A stretch of 64,000 bases of DNA from Microthrixaceae bacterium. GTDB lineage: Bacteria > Actinomycetota > Acidimicrobiia > Acidimicrobiales > Microtrichaceae. The first letter of the stretch is position 1. Each line of letters begins with the position of its first letter. This document shows, in pieces, positions 18,540 through 28,244 of the stretch. A program made the position numbers and the translations under genes. Under the pieces are notes generated by a model. It did not search any database. It was not told the origin of the DNA and was given only the letters and a program-made list of their open reading frames with translations. Location: assembly GCA_027493675.1 (NCBI GenBank), contig JAOSKI010000023.1:124001-188000 (forward strand), read 5' to 3'.

Positions 18540-18940
18540 CGCATCCTCCTCGCAACGGTCACCCGCGGTGCCACCTGTGACCACCTGCCACCGCCTGTCA
18601 CCGACGACCGCAGGCTATCCGCACGCCGGCACACGGTCCCCGCATCCGCATCCGCATGCGATCGCGTCCGGCTCGGCGACGGAGTTCGGGGCGAGAGCGG
18701 TCGGAGCGACGCGGACCGAACGCGGAAAACAGAAGACCGGCGCCCCTCAGGGCGCCGGTCACGCGATGCGGGCGGCGGGAGCCCGCGATCGCCTGCCAGG
18801 TGGCGGGAACCTGACCTGACCCACTCCATCACACAAGGTTGCGGATGTCGAGAGCCACCTACCGGCTTGTCATGGAATCCCGGATACCTTCCACCATTTC
18901 GTCATGCTCTCGACGACACCGCAACGGCTAGGGAGTCGTG
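18540..18940. other. Intergenic region between nth and the acyltransferase
   Basis: 400 bp without a supported gene. It holds the strong hairpin at 18735-18760 and presumably the acyltransferase promoter (Shine-Dalgarno AGGAGG at 18545-18550 on the minus strand). No RNA gene was recognised in the rest. Confidence 0.5.
18735..18760 (-). terminator. Intrinsic-type terminator after nth
   Basis: Perfect 11-bp stem GACCGGCGCCC / GGGCGCCGGTC with a 4-nt loop. On the minus strand it is followed by TTCTGTTTT (18726-18734), so it fits termination of transcripts from nth before the acyltransferase gene. Confidence 0.7.
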
Positions 18941-19619
18941 TCAGATGGATGCCGACGGACAGAACCAGGCGAGCACGCACTCGCTGCAGCGCGGACGCCG
19001 GGCGATGCACACCCGTCTGCCGTGAAGGATCAAGCGGAGGCTGAAGTCACCCCGCTCGCCGGCGGGGACCATCGGGTTCAGCTCCAACTCCACCTTCACG
19101 GGGTCGGTCTCGGAAGTCAGTCCGAGCAGCTTCGACAACCTCAGCACGTGGGTGTCGACCGGCAGGCCGGGTAGGTCCATCGCCACGCTGCGCACGACGT
19201 TCGCCGTCTTGCGCCCGACCCCGGGGATGGTCACCAGATCCGCCATGGCGCCGGGCACCGCTCCGTCGAAGCGGTCCTCCAACGCAGCCGCCATCCCGAT
19301 GAGACTGCGGGCCTTGGCACGGAAGAAGCCCGTCGAGTGGATGATCTCCTCGAGCTCCTCGGGATCGGCTGTCGCCAGGTCGGTGGGTGTGGGGAATCGG
19401 TCGAAGAGCACCGGGGTGACCAGATTCACCCGCGTCGGTGCACTGAGCCGAGAGGATCGTCGCAACCAGCAGTTCGAACGCGCGTTGTTGTGATCGAGCT
19501 CGCAGTGCGCCGGCGTACTCGACGGCCAACAGCTCGTTGGTCCATCGCGCCCGCCCCTTGGCCGAACGCGGGCGGCGGGCTCCGTCGGGAGGGTCCGGTC
19601 GCGCATCTCGGGAGGCCAC
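18941..19619 (-). CDS. nth: Endonuclease III
   Basis: DNA glycosylase/AP lyase of base excision repair, removing oxidised pyrimidines. The helix-hairpin-helix VTIPGVGRKTANVV carries the catalytic Lys, VDTHVLR the catalytic Asp, and CIARRPRCSECVLAWFC is the C-x6-C-x2-C-x5-C 4Fe-4S loop. The N-terminus FELLVATILSAQCTDAR is in another frame, and a base change near 19460 joins it to VNLVTPVLFDRFP. GTG 19619 has TACCGT 6 nt upstream. Length is about 225 aa, usual for Nth. Divergent from the mshD-like gene. Confidence 0.93.
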
Positions 19620-19625
19620 GGGCGC

Positions 19626-19631
19626 ACGGTA
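19626..19631 (-). promoter_or_regulatory. Leaderless -10 box of nth
   Basis: TACCGT, 6 nt before the GTG at 19619. The same hexamer faces the other way at 19658 for the divergent gene. Confidence 0.5.
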
Positions 19632-19657
19632 GCCCGGGGACGCGTGACCCTCCGAAG

Positions 19658-19663
19658 TACCGT
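19658..19663 (+). promoter_or_regulatory. Leaderless -10 box of the mshD-like gene
   Basis: TACCGT, 8 nt before the GTG at 19672; it forms a divergent pair with the nth box 27 bp away. Confidence 0.5.
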
Positions 19664-19671
19664 TGGTCCGA

Positions 19672-20337
19672 GTGACCCACGATCCACCCCGCACCATCCC
19701 CGAAGCAGCCACCCTGGTGTGGTGCGACACCGAAGCGCCCTCGACGGACCTCTCCGAGTGCGACGCCAGGATGGCCGACCAGGGCGCTCAGCGGGTGAGG
19801 ACCCTGGTGCAGCTACGTCGGTCGCTCCCCTCGATGACGACGCACGCAGGGGGCATCCCGGAGGTGCAGGTCCGCACCTTCGACCCCGGACACGACGTGC
19901 AGGGTCTGCTCGCGACCAACAACGCGGCGTTCGACTGGCACCCGGAACAGGGCCGGTGGGACACCGAGCGCCTGGAACGGGCACTTGCGCAGCACTGGGT
20001 GGACCCCGCCGGGATCCTCGTGCACGACTCCGAGGACCCGGCGCTCGGCGACGGTCACATCGACGGGTTCTGCTGGACCCGCGTCCACCCGGCCGACGAA
20101 CCCGACATCGCGGCCGCCGGCGACCCGGCCCTGGGTGAGATCTGGGTGATCGCGACCGATCCAGCGGTCCACGGCACCCGGCTGGGGCCGGCCATGGTCG
20201 TCGCAGGCCTGGACCACCTCGCCGAACGCGGCCTTCGCGTCGCCAACCTCTTCACCGAAGAGGACAACCGTGCTGCTCTGTCCATGTACGCCAGGTTGGG
20301 CTTCACCGTGCATCAACGGCGAGGCGGCTACCGGTGA
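19672..20337 (+). CDS. GNAT acetyltransferase, mycothiol synthase (MshD)-like
   Basis: The C-terminal GNAT domain matches mycothiol synthase: NNAAFDWHPEQGRWD, PAGILVHD, GFCWTRVHP, GEIWVIATDPAVHGTRLGPAMVVAGLDHLAERGL and LFTEEDNRAALSMYARLGF. MshD acetylates the Cys of Cys-GlcN-Ins to make mycothiol. The protein here is about 221 aa, against about 300 for characterised MshD, so the N-terminal GNAT-like half is shortened. It could therefore be a related acetyltransferase. Its TGA overlaps the rlmN GTG (GTGA). Start GTG 19672 is chosen from the -10 box spacing. Confidence 0.78.
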   Translation: MTHDPPRTIPEAATLVWCDTEAPSTDLSECDARMADQGAQRVRTLVQLRRSLPSMTTHAGGIPEVQVRTFDPGHDVQGLLATNNAAFDWHPEQGRWDTERLERALAQHWVDPAGILVHDSEDPALGDGHIDGFCWTRVHPADEPDIAAAGDPALGEIWVIATDPAVHGTRLGPAMVVAGLDHLAERGLRVANLFTEEDNRAALSMYARLGFTVHQRRGGYR

Positions 20338-21443
20338 GCGCCCCGGATCCGGGCAGACCGCGCCAAGCGCCCACGACGCTCTACGACCTGGGCCGTACCG
20401 CGCTCGGGGAGCTCCTCGAACACGAGCCCTCCTACAGGGTCGACCAGCTGTGGGACGGTCTGTACGGGCAGTTCCGCACCCCTGAGGAGATCACGACACT
20501 CCCGGCTGCGTTGCGCCGGCTTGTCTCCGAGGCCTTCCCACCGGCTCTTGCGATGGCCGCCGAATCGGTCACCGACGGTGGCGACACAGTGAAGTGGCTC
20601 TGGGAGCTGCGTGACGGTGCGGCGATCGAGACCGTGCTCATGCACTACCCCGCAACGGCAACCACAGGAGCCCGCAACACCGTGTGCGTGTCGACCCAGG
20701 CGGGTTGCGCGATGGCCTGCAGCTTCTGTGCCACAGGTCAGTCGGGCTTCCAACGCCACCTCTCGACCGGTGAGATCGTCGAACAGGTCGTGCGCGCACA
20801 GCAGCACGCGTCCGCGTGGCCCGAGCGACGCAGGCGCGTGTCGAACGTCGTGTTCATGGGAATGGGAGAGCCGCTCGCGAACATGGGCGGGACATGGGGA
20901 GCGGTGAGACGTCTCCATGACGACATCGGCATCGGCGCGCGACACCTGACGATCTCCACCGTCGGGCTGGTACCCGGCATCCGGCGCCTGGCGACCGCCG
21001 AGCTTCCGGTCAACCTGGCCGTCTCACTTCACGCCGCCGACGATGCGCTGCGCGACGTGCTGGTACCCGTCAACCGGCGTTGGCCCCTCGGCGAGCTCAT
21101 GGAGGCCTGTGAGGCGTACTTCGAGGCCACCCGCCGCCGCATCACCTTCGAATGGGCCCTGATCTCCGAGGTGAACGACCGGTACGAGGACGCCGACCGG
21201 CTCGCAGCGCTGGCGAACCGGCTGCAGGCTCACGTGAACCTCATCCCGCTGAACCCGACACCCGGATACCCGGTACGAGGATCCTCTCGCAACAGGGTTC
21301 ACGCGTTCTCCCAGCGTCTGCGGGACGTGGGGGTGAACACGACCATCCGCGACACCCGCGGTTCGGAGATCGACGCTGCGTGCGGTCAGCTGCGAGCTGA
21401 TCACACCAGCACACCGGTACACGACCCCCGCAGCGTCCGTTGA
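20334..21443 (+). CDS. rlmN: Dual-specificity 23S rRNA/tRNA adenine-C2 methyltransferase
   Basis: Radical SAM enzyme that methylates A2503 of 23S rRNA and A37 of some tRNAs. CAMACSFCATGQSGF is the CxxxCxxC 4Fe-4S motif. VVFMGMGEPLANM, HLTISTVGLVPGI, NLAVSLHAADDALRD and DTRGSEIDAACGQL follow; the last holds the methyl-carrying Cys. 369 aa in one frame, normal length. GTG 20334 overlaps the upstream stop, so it is translated with the mshD-like gene. Confidence 0.95.
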   Translation: MSAPDPGRPRQAPTTLYDLGRTALGELLEHEPSYRVDQLWDGLYGQFRTPEEITTLPAALRRLVSEAFPPALAMAAESVTDGGDTVKWLWELRDGAAIETVLMHYPATATTGARNTVCVSTQAGCAMACSFCATGQSGFQRHLSTGEIVEQVVRAQQHASAWPERRRRVSNVVFMGMGEPLANMGGTWGAVRRLHDDIGIGARHLTISTVGLVPGIRRLATAELPVNLAVSLHAADDALRDVLVPVNRRWPLGELMEACEAYFEATRRRITFEWALISEVNDRYEDADRLAALANRLQAHVNLIPLNPTPGYPVRGSSRNRVHAFSQRLRDVGVNTTIRDTRGSEIDAACGQLRADHTSTPVHDPRSVR

Positions 21444-21465
21444 ACCGCCGGGCCACCGGCACCGA

Positions 21466-22298
21466 TCAAGGCCGGGGGCCGCGAACCATCACGGTCAGGC
21501 CTGAAGCACGGATTGCGTCGGTCAGGGACTCCGTGGCCACCACCGCCGAGTCGGGCCAGACCACGCAGCGTCGGATGGTCCCCGCAACCGAGGCTCCACC
21601 GCCGATCACGGAGCTCTCGGCGGCACCGGTGAGCTCCGCGCCTGGATGAACCCAGTTGTCACCGACGAGGTCGGTTCGGTGGGACCCCAACCACAGCAGG
21701 TTCGCGTCCAGGTACCCGGCGGGTGTGCCGCAGTCCAGCGCGACGGCCCCGACATGCACCGTCTGGATCCTTCCTGCGGCGGCCTCGGCGCGCCACAACG
21801 CCTCCCACAGACCCGATGGCTCCGCGATCAGTCCGGCTGCCACCGGTCCCGGCATCACCGAGGCGACCACGCTGCTGCGCGGTCCGAACGCACCCGGGGT
21901 GGTCGTCAGCACCGCCACCCGCTCGCGATCCCACTGCCCGACGAACCGTCCCAGCTCAGCCTCGTGCCAGGTGTCGGCATTGGTCACCAGCACGGCTCGT
22001 CCGTCGAGCCACTGCACCAGGTTCCCGACCGCGCCCGCCGTTCCCAGCGCGATCGGCTCCTCCAGGGAGCGGTGAACTGGCCGGGGATCCGCCTCGAGGT
22101 GCTCCATCAGCACCTCGGCGCCATGGTGGACGTTCACCGCCACCTCGCCGGTCAAGGGAGCGACATCCGATCCAACGCGTGGTCCACCAGGGCACGGTCA
22201 CCGACCGGGCACAACGCCTTGGGCAGCAGCGAGGTCAGGGGCCACAACCGGGTGCCGGCTCCGGCAGCCAGCACCAGCCCTGCCAGACTGTCGGCCAT
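21466..22298 (-). CDS. NDP-sugar pyrophosphorylase-like nucleotidyltransferase
   Basis: NTP-transferase fold: LAGLVLAAGAGTRLWPLTSLLPKALCPVGD is the sugar-nucleotidyltransferase signature (positions 5-33), followed by LVTNADTWH (metal Asp) and a short C-terminal left-handed-helix-like part (VHPGAELTGAAESSVIGGGASVAGTIRRCVVW). One frame change occurs at about 22160. About 278 aa, close to mannose-1-phosphate guanylyl- or glucose-1-phosphate thymidylyltransferases; the sugar is not predictable. ATG 22298 (or 22316) overlaps the start of the divergent membrane gene. Convergent with rlmN, 22 nt apart. Confidence 0.85.
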
Positions 22299-22728
22299 GC
22301 CATCACGCTCAGCCATGCCGACCCGCTGGTTCAACTCCCGCCTGCCCCAGACCCTGGTGGTCAGCCAGTTCCTGTTGTACTTCGACGCGTTCTGGGCGAT
22401 CCTCGCCTTCCTGAGCGTCAGCGTGAACAGCGCGGTCGCCTTCAACTTCGTCGGCCGGATCGTCGCCCTCGGGTCGATCGGCGGGTACCTCTTCGGTGCA
22501 TGGGGGATCGCGAACGAACGCAAGTTGGGCTACCAGGTGGCTATCGCGGCCTCGTTCCTGCCACTCGCGTCCCGCGTGGTCAACACCTTCGGTGCGGGCG
22601 GGCCCCTCGAGCACCTCGGTTACATCCTCACCAGCGGCAACATCATCAACGTGATGTTCGAGTACGCCCTCATCGTGGTTCTGTTGCACTCGCAGTCCCG
22701 CGAGCACACCAGGATCTGGTTCAGCTGA
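22297..22728 (+). CDS. Small polytopic membrane protein of unknown function
   Basis: Not recognised. 143 aa with about four transmembrane stretches (FLLYFDAFWAILAFLSVSV, FVGRIVALGSIGGYLFGAW, QVAIAASFLPLASRVV, IINVMFEYALIVVLLH). ATG 22297 or 22315 would serve; at 22297 the codon overlaps the divergent nucleotidyltransferase ATG within CATG. No enzymatic motif is seen. It is followed after 94 nt by the MaoC gene. Confidence 0.75.
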   Translation: MPSRSAMPTRWFNSRLPQTLVVSQFLLYFDAFWAILAFLSVSVNSAVAFNFVGRIVALGSIGGYLFGAWGIANERKLGYQVAIAASFLPLASRVVNTFGAGGPLEHLGYILTSGNIINVMFEYALIVVLLHSQSREHTRIWFS

Positions 22729-22822
22729 GCCGACTTCGTGCGCACCGGAGCCCACAGGCGCGAACGCCTGAAGGCCTCTCGGCATTCTCGACTCGGTCGG
22801 CCCGGTCGGCAATGATGCACCA

Positions 22823-23284
22823 ATGGCACGCGAAGTCGATGGAATAGCGGGGCTCGAAGCCCTGGTCGGTGACCACCTGGGATTCTCCGAGTGGTTGGAG
22901 ATCACCCAGGACCGCGTGAACACCTTCGCGGACGCCACCGGGGACCACCAGTGGATCCACACCGACGTGGAGCGCGCCAAGGCCGAATCGCCTTTCGGCG
23001 GCCCCATCGCCCACGGCTACCTGACTCTGTCGCTCGGGCCGGTTCTCATGCCGACCATTCTGTCGGTGAGAGGCATGAGGATGGGTGTCAACTACGGTAC
23101 CGGCAAGGTCAGGTTCCCTTCCCCCGTGCCCGTCGGCTCCAGGGTCCGCCTCGGCGCCCGACTCGATTCCCTGGAGCGCCTTCCTGGAGACGGGGCACAG
23201 GTGCAGATGACCTTCACCTTCGAGATCGAGGACGCTCCCAAGCCGGCGTGTGTGGCAGAGATCATCTTCCGTTACTACGAGTGA
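22823..23284 (+). CDS. MaoC-type (R)-specific enoyl-CoA hydratase
   Basis: Hot-dog fold hydratase. FADATGDHQWIHTD and FGGPIAHGYLTLSL hold the catalytic Asp and His of the MaoC/R-hydratase motif. 153 aa, normal for the single-domain NodN-like form. It acts on enoyl-CoA thioesters in fatty acid metabolism. AATGAT-6-ATG upstream is close to the leaderless box. The TGA overlaps the GTG of the lipoprotein gene (GTGA), though no shared pathway is obvious. Confidence 0.9.
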   Translation: MAREVDGIAGLEALVGDHLGFSEWLEITQDRVNTFADATGDHQWIHTDVERAKAESPFGGPIAHGYLTLSLGPVLMPTILSVRGMRMGVNYGTGKVRFPSPVPVGSRVRLGARLDSLERLPGDGAQVQMTFTFEIEDAPKPACVAEIIFRYYE

Positions 23285-24749
23285 GAGCTCTCCGGGTCGT
23301 TGCCGCGCTCGTAGTCCTCGGCGCCGCCTGCTCCTCAGGAGGACCCCCGAAGCGCGACCCGGTGCCCACCTACACCGCACCCCCACCGGAGTCCTCGGGC
23401 TTCCCTGCGGACTGGTCACCCGGTGAGACCACCTGGGGGCCGTGCGAACCCGAGGTTTCCTCGACCCTCGAATGCGCCAGCGTGACCGTGCCCCTGGACT
23501 GGGGGATCCGACGGGAGAGTCGATCGATCTGGCAGTGGCACGAACCAGGGCGACCGGGACGCGCATCGGCACGCTGGTCACCAACCCCGGGGGGCCGGGC
23601 GCTTCGGGAATCGAGTTCCTTGGCCGGTCTCCCCTGGGCACGAGACTCGCGGAGAACTTCGACATCGTGTCCTGGGACCCGAGAGGAGTGGGCGCCTCTG
23701 CTCCGGTCGAATGCGACGAGCACACCGACGAGCTCTACCTGGCCGACCCGACACCCGAGGACGACGCCGAACGTGCGGCGGCGCAGCAGGTCGCCGCACA
23801 GGTCGCCGAGGACTGCGGCGCGGCAGGCGGACCGCTTCTCGAGCAGTTGAGCACAGCCGAGGTGGCTCGCGACCTGGAGGCGATCCGCCTTGCGCTGGGG
23901 TCCGAGAAGCTCAACTACCTGGGGTTCTCCTACGGCACCCGGATCGGCCAGGAGTACGCGGATCTGTTCGGGGACCGCATCCGTTCGATGGCGCTCGACG
24001 GAGTCGTCGACCCTGCGCTCGGGTTCGAGGAGTTCCTGATCGAACAGGCCGAGGCGTTCGATGCCGCCTTTGAACGACATGCCGACGCCTGCACGCGTGC
24101 TGGGGAGCCCGAATGCGGGGTTGCAGACCTGATCGACGCCTACAACCGTGTCGTCGAAGCCACCGAGGCCTCCACCATCGACGCCCAAGGGACATCGCTG
24201 GAGCCTGCTCAGGTGGTGACCGCTGCCACATACACGGCCTACATGGGTGACGGCTGGGCCCTTCTCGGGCCGGCGCTGGCGGACGCGCTCGCCGGGGACG
24301 GAACGGATCTGGCGGAGCTGGCTGCGTCCTACGTTGGCCTCAGCGAGTACGGACCGTATGCAGGGGTGGTGTGCACCGACACCGCTCACCCCGATGGACC
24401 GGCTGCCTATCAGGCGTTCATGCGACGGGCCACGCAGGCCTCGGCACGTTTCGGAGCATCGGTTGCAGGCGAGATGATGCCGTGCGCGACCTGGCTCGTG
24501 GCCGCGCAGGACACCGCACGGGCGATCACCGCACCCGATGCCCCGCCGATCCTGGTGGTGGGCAACACCGGTGACCCGGCCACTCCACTGTCGAACGCGG
24601 AATCAGTCGCCGAGTCGTTGCACAGCGGCGTGCTGCTCGTGGTCGAATCCGAGGGGCACACCGCCCACGGGTCCAACGCGTGCGCGGCCGGGATCATCGA
24701 CGCCTACCTCATCGACCTGGAAATCCCCGAGCCGGGAACGCGCTGTTGA
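23281..24749 (+). CDS. TAP-like alpha/beta-hydrolase lipoprotein
   Basis: Secreted lipoprotein peptidase of the tripeptidyl aminopeptidase (S33) type. The lipobox LGAAC follows a short signal (VRALRVVAALVVLGAAC). TNPGGPGASGIEF is the oxyanion region, LGFSYGTRIG the nucleophile elbow, VVGNTGDPATPL the Asp region and ESEGHTAHG the His, in the C-terminal TAP domain. One G is missing at about 23508, where the frame changes between TVPLDWG and DPTGESIDL. About 490 aa. GTG 23281 and the final TTGA overlap suggest a coupled run with MaoC and the HAD gene. Confidence 0.88.
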
Positions 24750-25399
24750 GCTCCGTGGCATGCCACGAGACCACGGTCGTGTGGGACCTCGGCAACGTGC
24801 TGATCCCGTGGGACCGCACGCTCGCTCTCGCCGCCGCGGTGGGCGATCCGGTCGAGGCCAGGCACCTCAGCGCGACGGTCTTCACCATGGAGCTGAACGC
24901 CCTCGTCGACGCAGCGTCGGACCGCCGCGCGCTGTTGGACGAGATCGAGCGCGTGAGTCCTGGCTCCTCGTGGATCGTCGAGGCCTACCTGGACCACTTC
25001 GAAGTCAGTCTCGGCGCTGTGATCGAGTCCAGCGCGGCGTTGGTGGAGGAACTGACCGACAACGACATCCGGTGCGTGGGGCTGTCGAACTTCTCCGCGC
25101 TCACCTACCGGGACGTAGCGAAACGCTATCCGGTGCTGGCTCGGCTGGATGGGGTGCTGATATCCGGCGAGGTCGGCATCACCAAGCCCGATCCGCGCAT
25201 CTACAGGCTCTGCGAGCAGCGCTTCGGGCTGGACCCCGAACGCCTTGTCTTCATCGATGACAGCCCGGCGAACGTGGAAGCGGCAAGCGCCCTCGGCTGG
25301 GACGCGGTGCTGTTCACCGATCCCAGCCTGCTCCGAGAGCAGCTTCTTGAGCGTTCGCTCCCGCTGGCCGCAGGTGAGAATGGTCGCCGAGGCCACTGA
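24746..25399 (+). CDS. HAD-superfamily hydrolase
   Basis: HAD phosphatase-like protein: VVWDLGNVLIPWD (motif I; nucleophile Asp in WDLGN), CVGLSNFS (motif II), ITKPDPRIY (motif III Lys) and LVFIDDSPANVEAA (motif IV). An alpha-helical cap lies between motifs I and II, as in 2-haloacid dehalogenase/epoxide hydrolase N-terminal-type proteins. The TTG at 24746 overlaps the upstream stop; GTG 24755 is the alternative. About 215 aa. Substrate unknown. Confidence 0.85.
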   Translation: MSSVACHETTVVWDLGNVLIPWDRTLALAAAVGDPVEARHLSATVFTMELNALVDAASDRRALLDEIERVSPGSSWIVEAYLDHFEVSLGAVIESSAALVEELTDNDIRCVGLSNFSALTYRDVAKRYPVLARLDGVLISGEVGITKPDPRIYRLCEQRFGLDPERLVFIDDSPANVEAASALGWDAVLFTDPSLLREQLLERSLPLAAGENGRRGH

Positions 25400-25462
25400 C
25401 GTGCTCGCCGACGGTGTCGAGGTCTCCTGATCCCACGTGAGCGGATTCGGGCCCCCGGCGAC

Positions 25463-27779
25463 GTGCTCCGGCTCCTGAGCGGCATCGTGGTGCTGATCGC
25501 GGGAATCCTGCTGGCGCTCTTCGCCCGTGACACACTCGGCGGGGCCGCCGCCGACCTGACCCGTGGGTTGGACCCGATCCCGAGCCCGTGGGAACGCACC
25601 CTGCTCGGCATCACCGAGGTCGGGATCGTGGCCTCCGCCATCTCTCTGGCGGTGTTCCTGGCTGTGACGCGAAGACGACGCCTGCTCGCGTGGTTGGCCG
25701 CGACGGTCGTCGTCGCATCCACGGTGACCTTTGGGATCGGCCTGCTGCTCGCCAACAACCGGGTCGAGGTGTTGGCCGGGGTGTCGAGCGCCCAGGAGCG
25801 GTTCCTCGCAGATCCGGCGTTCCCGAGCTCGGGCCTGATGGCCGGGGTCACGGCCGGGTTGATCTTCGGATCACCGTGGCTCACCGACCGTTGGCGTCGG
25901 GCCGGGTGGGCCACGATCGGGCTGCTAGTCATCGAGAGGGCGGCGTTCGCAGCCGATCCATCGGTGGACGTCGTCGCGGCGATCGGTGTGGGGATCGTGG
26001 TCGGTGCAGCAGTCCTGTTGATGCGGGGCGCTCCCAGCCTCGAGCCTTCGGGTGGGGAGATCGTCGACGCGCTGCGTGGCGCCGGTGTGGAACCGATTCG
26101 GGTCGAGCAACTGGCACCCGGTCACACCACCGTCACCTACCGGATCCGCCAGGACGACGGCGAGTGGACCAGGTTGGGCCTGCGCACCGCACACGACCGG
26201 TCCGCCGGATGCGCTCACGCACCTGTGGCGCAGCGTGCGCCTGCGTGCCGACGAAGTGGACGCACCGTTCAACACGATCCGCCAGCGCGTGGAGCACGAG
26301 GCCCTGGCCCTGGAGATGGCCGGTCGCAGCGGCGCCCGCGCACCCCGGCTCCTCGGGGTGCTGGCGGTGGGAGACAACGCCATCGGGGTACTCGAACAGC
26401 AGGTGTCGGGCACACCGCTGCCGGCTGACCGAATCAGCCACGACGAGCTCGTGGACGTCTGGACACAGGTCGCGAAGCTGCACCGCGCCCGGATCGCCCA
26501 CCGGGGCCTCACCAGGCGACGCTGCATCAGGCATCCCGACGGTGAGATGTGGATCACCGGGTTCCAGTTCTGCCGGCTGGCGGCAACCGAGCGTGAACGG
26601 GCGCTGGACATCGCACAACTGCTGACCGACACAGCACTCGCGGTCGGCGCGGACGCGGCGGTCGCCGCGGCAGTGGAGGCGATCGGACCTGAGCAGACCG
26701 CTACCGCCTACCCGCTCCTGCAACCCCCTGGCGCTTCCCCGCTCCACACGCAGCGCATTGAGGGGACACCAGAGGACTGCTCGATGCCCTGCGTGAGCGG
26801 GTGGCGAGCACCTGCAACATCGAGGCCCCGGAGCTCGCCCGCATCGAGCGCGTCAGACCGCGAACGATCGTCACGGTTCTGGCGCTTAGCCTGGCGTTCT
26901 ACCTGGTGCTCCCCCAGCTCACCGACCTGCGGAGCACCCCTCGACGCGCTCACCTCGGCCGACTGGGCATGGGCACCGTGGGTGATCGTCGGCTCGGCGG
27001 CCTCATATGTGTTCGCAGCACTCAGCTTCGTGGGAGCCGTACCCGACACGGTGCCGTTCGTGCCGGCGTTGCGGGCCCTGGTGGCAGCCAGCTTCGTGAG
27101 CCTCATCACCCCCGCCAACTCCGGAACCATCGCGCTCGGAGTCAGGTTCCTGCAACGCTCCGGGGTGGAGCCGGCAGCAGCGGGCGCGTCGATGGCCCTA
27201 GACGCCGTCGCCGGCCTGGTCGGACACCTGGCGATCCTGCTCGTGGCAATCGCGTGGGGCGGGACCCAGGGCGTCGGCGACTTCTCCCTCCCGGACGCGA
27301 GCTGGCTGCTCGGAGCAGCCGCCGTTCTCCTGACCCTGCTGGGAGCGACACTCGCCCACCGAGGGCTGCGCGAGCGCCTCCTGGGGCCGCTGCGCGAAGC
27401 CGTGAGCACCGCCGCGGGGTCCATTGCCGCGGTGCTCACCAACCCCGTTCGGGTAGCTCAGCTCCTCGGCGGCTCGATCGGTGTGACAGCGAGCTACCTG
27501 GTCGCGATGGTGGCCGCCGTGGAGGCGTTCGGCGGCGGACCCAGCATCAACCAGATCGCCGTCGGCTACCTGCTCGCCGGTGCGTTGGCGAGCGTCGCGC
27601 CCACCCCAGGCGGTCTCGGGGCCTTCGAGGCAGCGATGATCACCGCCCTGACCGGTTTCGGCATGTCGAGCGGCGCGGCCGTGTCGGCCACGCTGTCGTT
27701 CCGCCTGGCCACGTACTGGCTGCCGATCCTGCCGGGCTGGGTGGCGTTCACCTGGATGCAGCACCACGAGGAGCTGTGA
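25463..27779 (+). CDS. Flippase-like (LPG synthase TM domain) protein with kinase-like domain
   Basis: About 770 aa over several frames (changes near 26205, 26760 and 26940). The N-terminal membrane part (five or six segments, LLSGIVVLIAGILLALFA onward) is followed by a cytoplasmic kinase-like domain (VEHEALALEMAGRSG, IGVLEQQVSGTPL, LVDVWTQVAKLHRARIAHRGL). The catalytic-loop HGDL is HRGL and the metal Asp of the later DF motif is replaced (MWITGF), so it looks like a pseudokinase. The C-terminal half is a YbhN/AglD2-type bundle (VPALRALVAASFVSLITPANSG, SVAPTPGGLGAFEAAM). Such fusions occur in actinobacterial envelopes; lipid transport is inference. Confidence 0.82.
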
Positions 27780-28114
27780 GCAGCAGGTGTTGGCACCGGC
27801 GTCGGTTCGGAGAGCACGACTGACCAGTGGAGGCGACCTCGGGTGGGCAGGAGCGGGAAGCCATCGCCGAGCAGCTCCGACCCGGAAGCTTCCATCGCTT
27901 TCGGTCTCCTGCGGACGACTGGCATGACAGCAGCAAGCCGCTCCCAGTCACCGTCGGGCAGCTCCAACACCGAGAACGCGTGGATGCCCTACTCGTCGTA
28001 GGCGTCACTGCAGGTCCGCCCCAGGGCGACGTCGTTGAGCGTGTTCACATCCATGCGAAGCACCACCAGCCGTTCCGGAACCGGTTCGGCCCGCAACTCG
28101 ATTGCAGAAGGCAT
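27780..28114 (-). pseudogene. Small unknown gene with in-frame amber codon, truncated 3' end
   Basis: The ATG at 28114 has GGAGG 5 nt upstream and opens MPSAIELRAEPVPERLVVLRMDV...; the frame runs on past an amber TAG at 27991-27989 (DAYDE*GIHAFSVLELPDGDWERL) and then to LLPTRGRLHWSVVLSEPT before the frame runs into the antisense of the flippase gene. The text around the stop reads as continuous protein, so the TAG is either a base error (TAC) or a real disruption. The overall pattern (VLR.., Y.E.GIHAFSV, LLPT.GR.H..VVL) recalls a family of uncharacterised actinobacterial proteins; no function known. Confidence 0.5.
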
Positions 28115-28230
28115 GTGCCTCCTTCCTTCGTCGTCCGGTGCCCATCAACAGTGCACACGACGTGCGACAAGCCCAGTGTCCGCTGGGCCGGCAGCAGGAT
28201 CTGCCGACTCCAGATGGGGACACACCCAGT

Positions 28231-28236
28231 TAGGAT
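28231..28236 (+). promoter_or_regulatory. Leaderless -10 box of menG
   Basis: TAGGAT, 8 nt before the menG GTG at 28245. Confidence 0.5.
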
Positions 28237-28244
28237 CGACCTCA

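Noticed and set aside
18540-18940. tRNA or riboswitch in the largest gap
   Set aside because: Apart from the 11-bp hairpin no cloverleaf, CCA end or known riboswitch core was seen.
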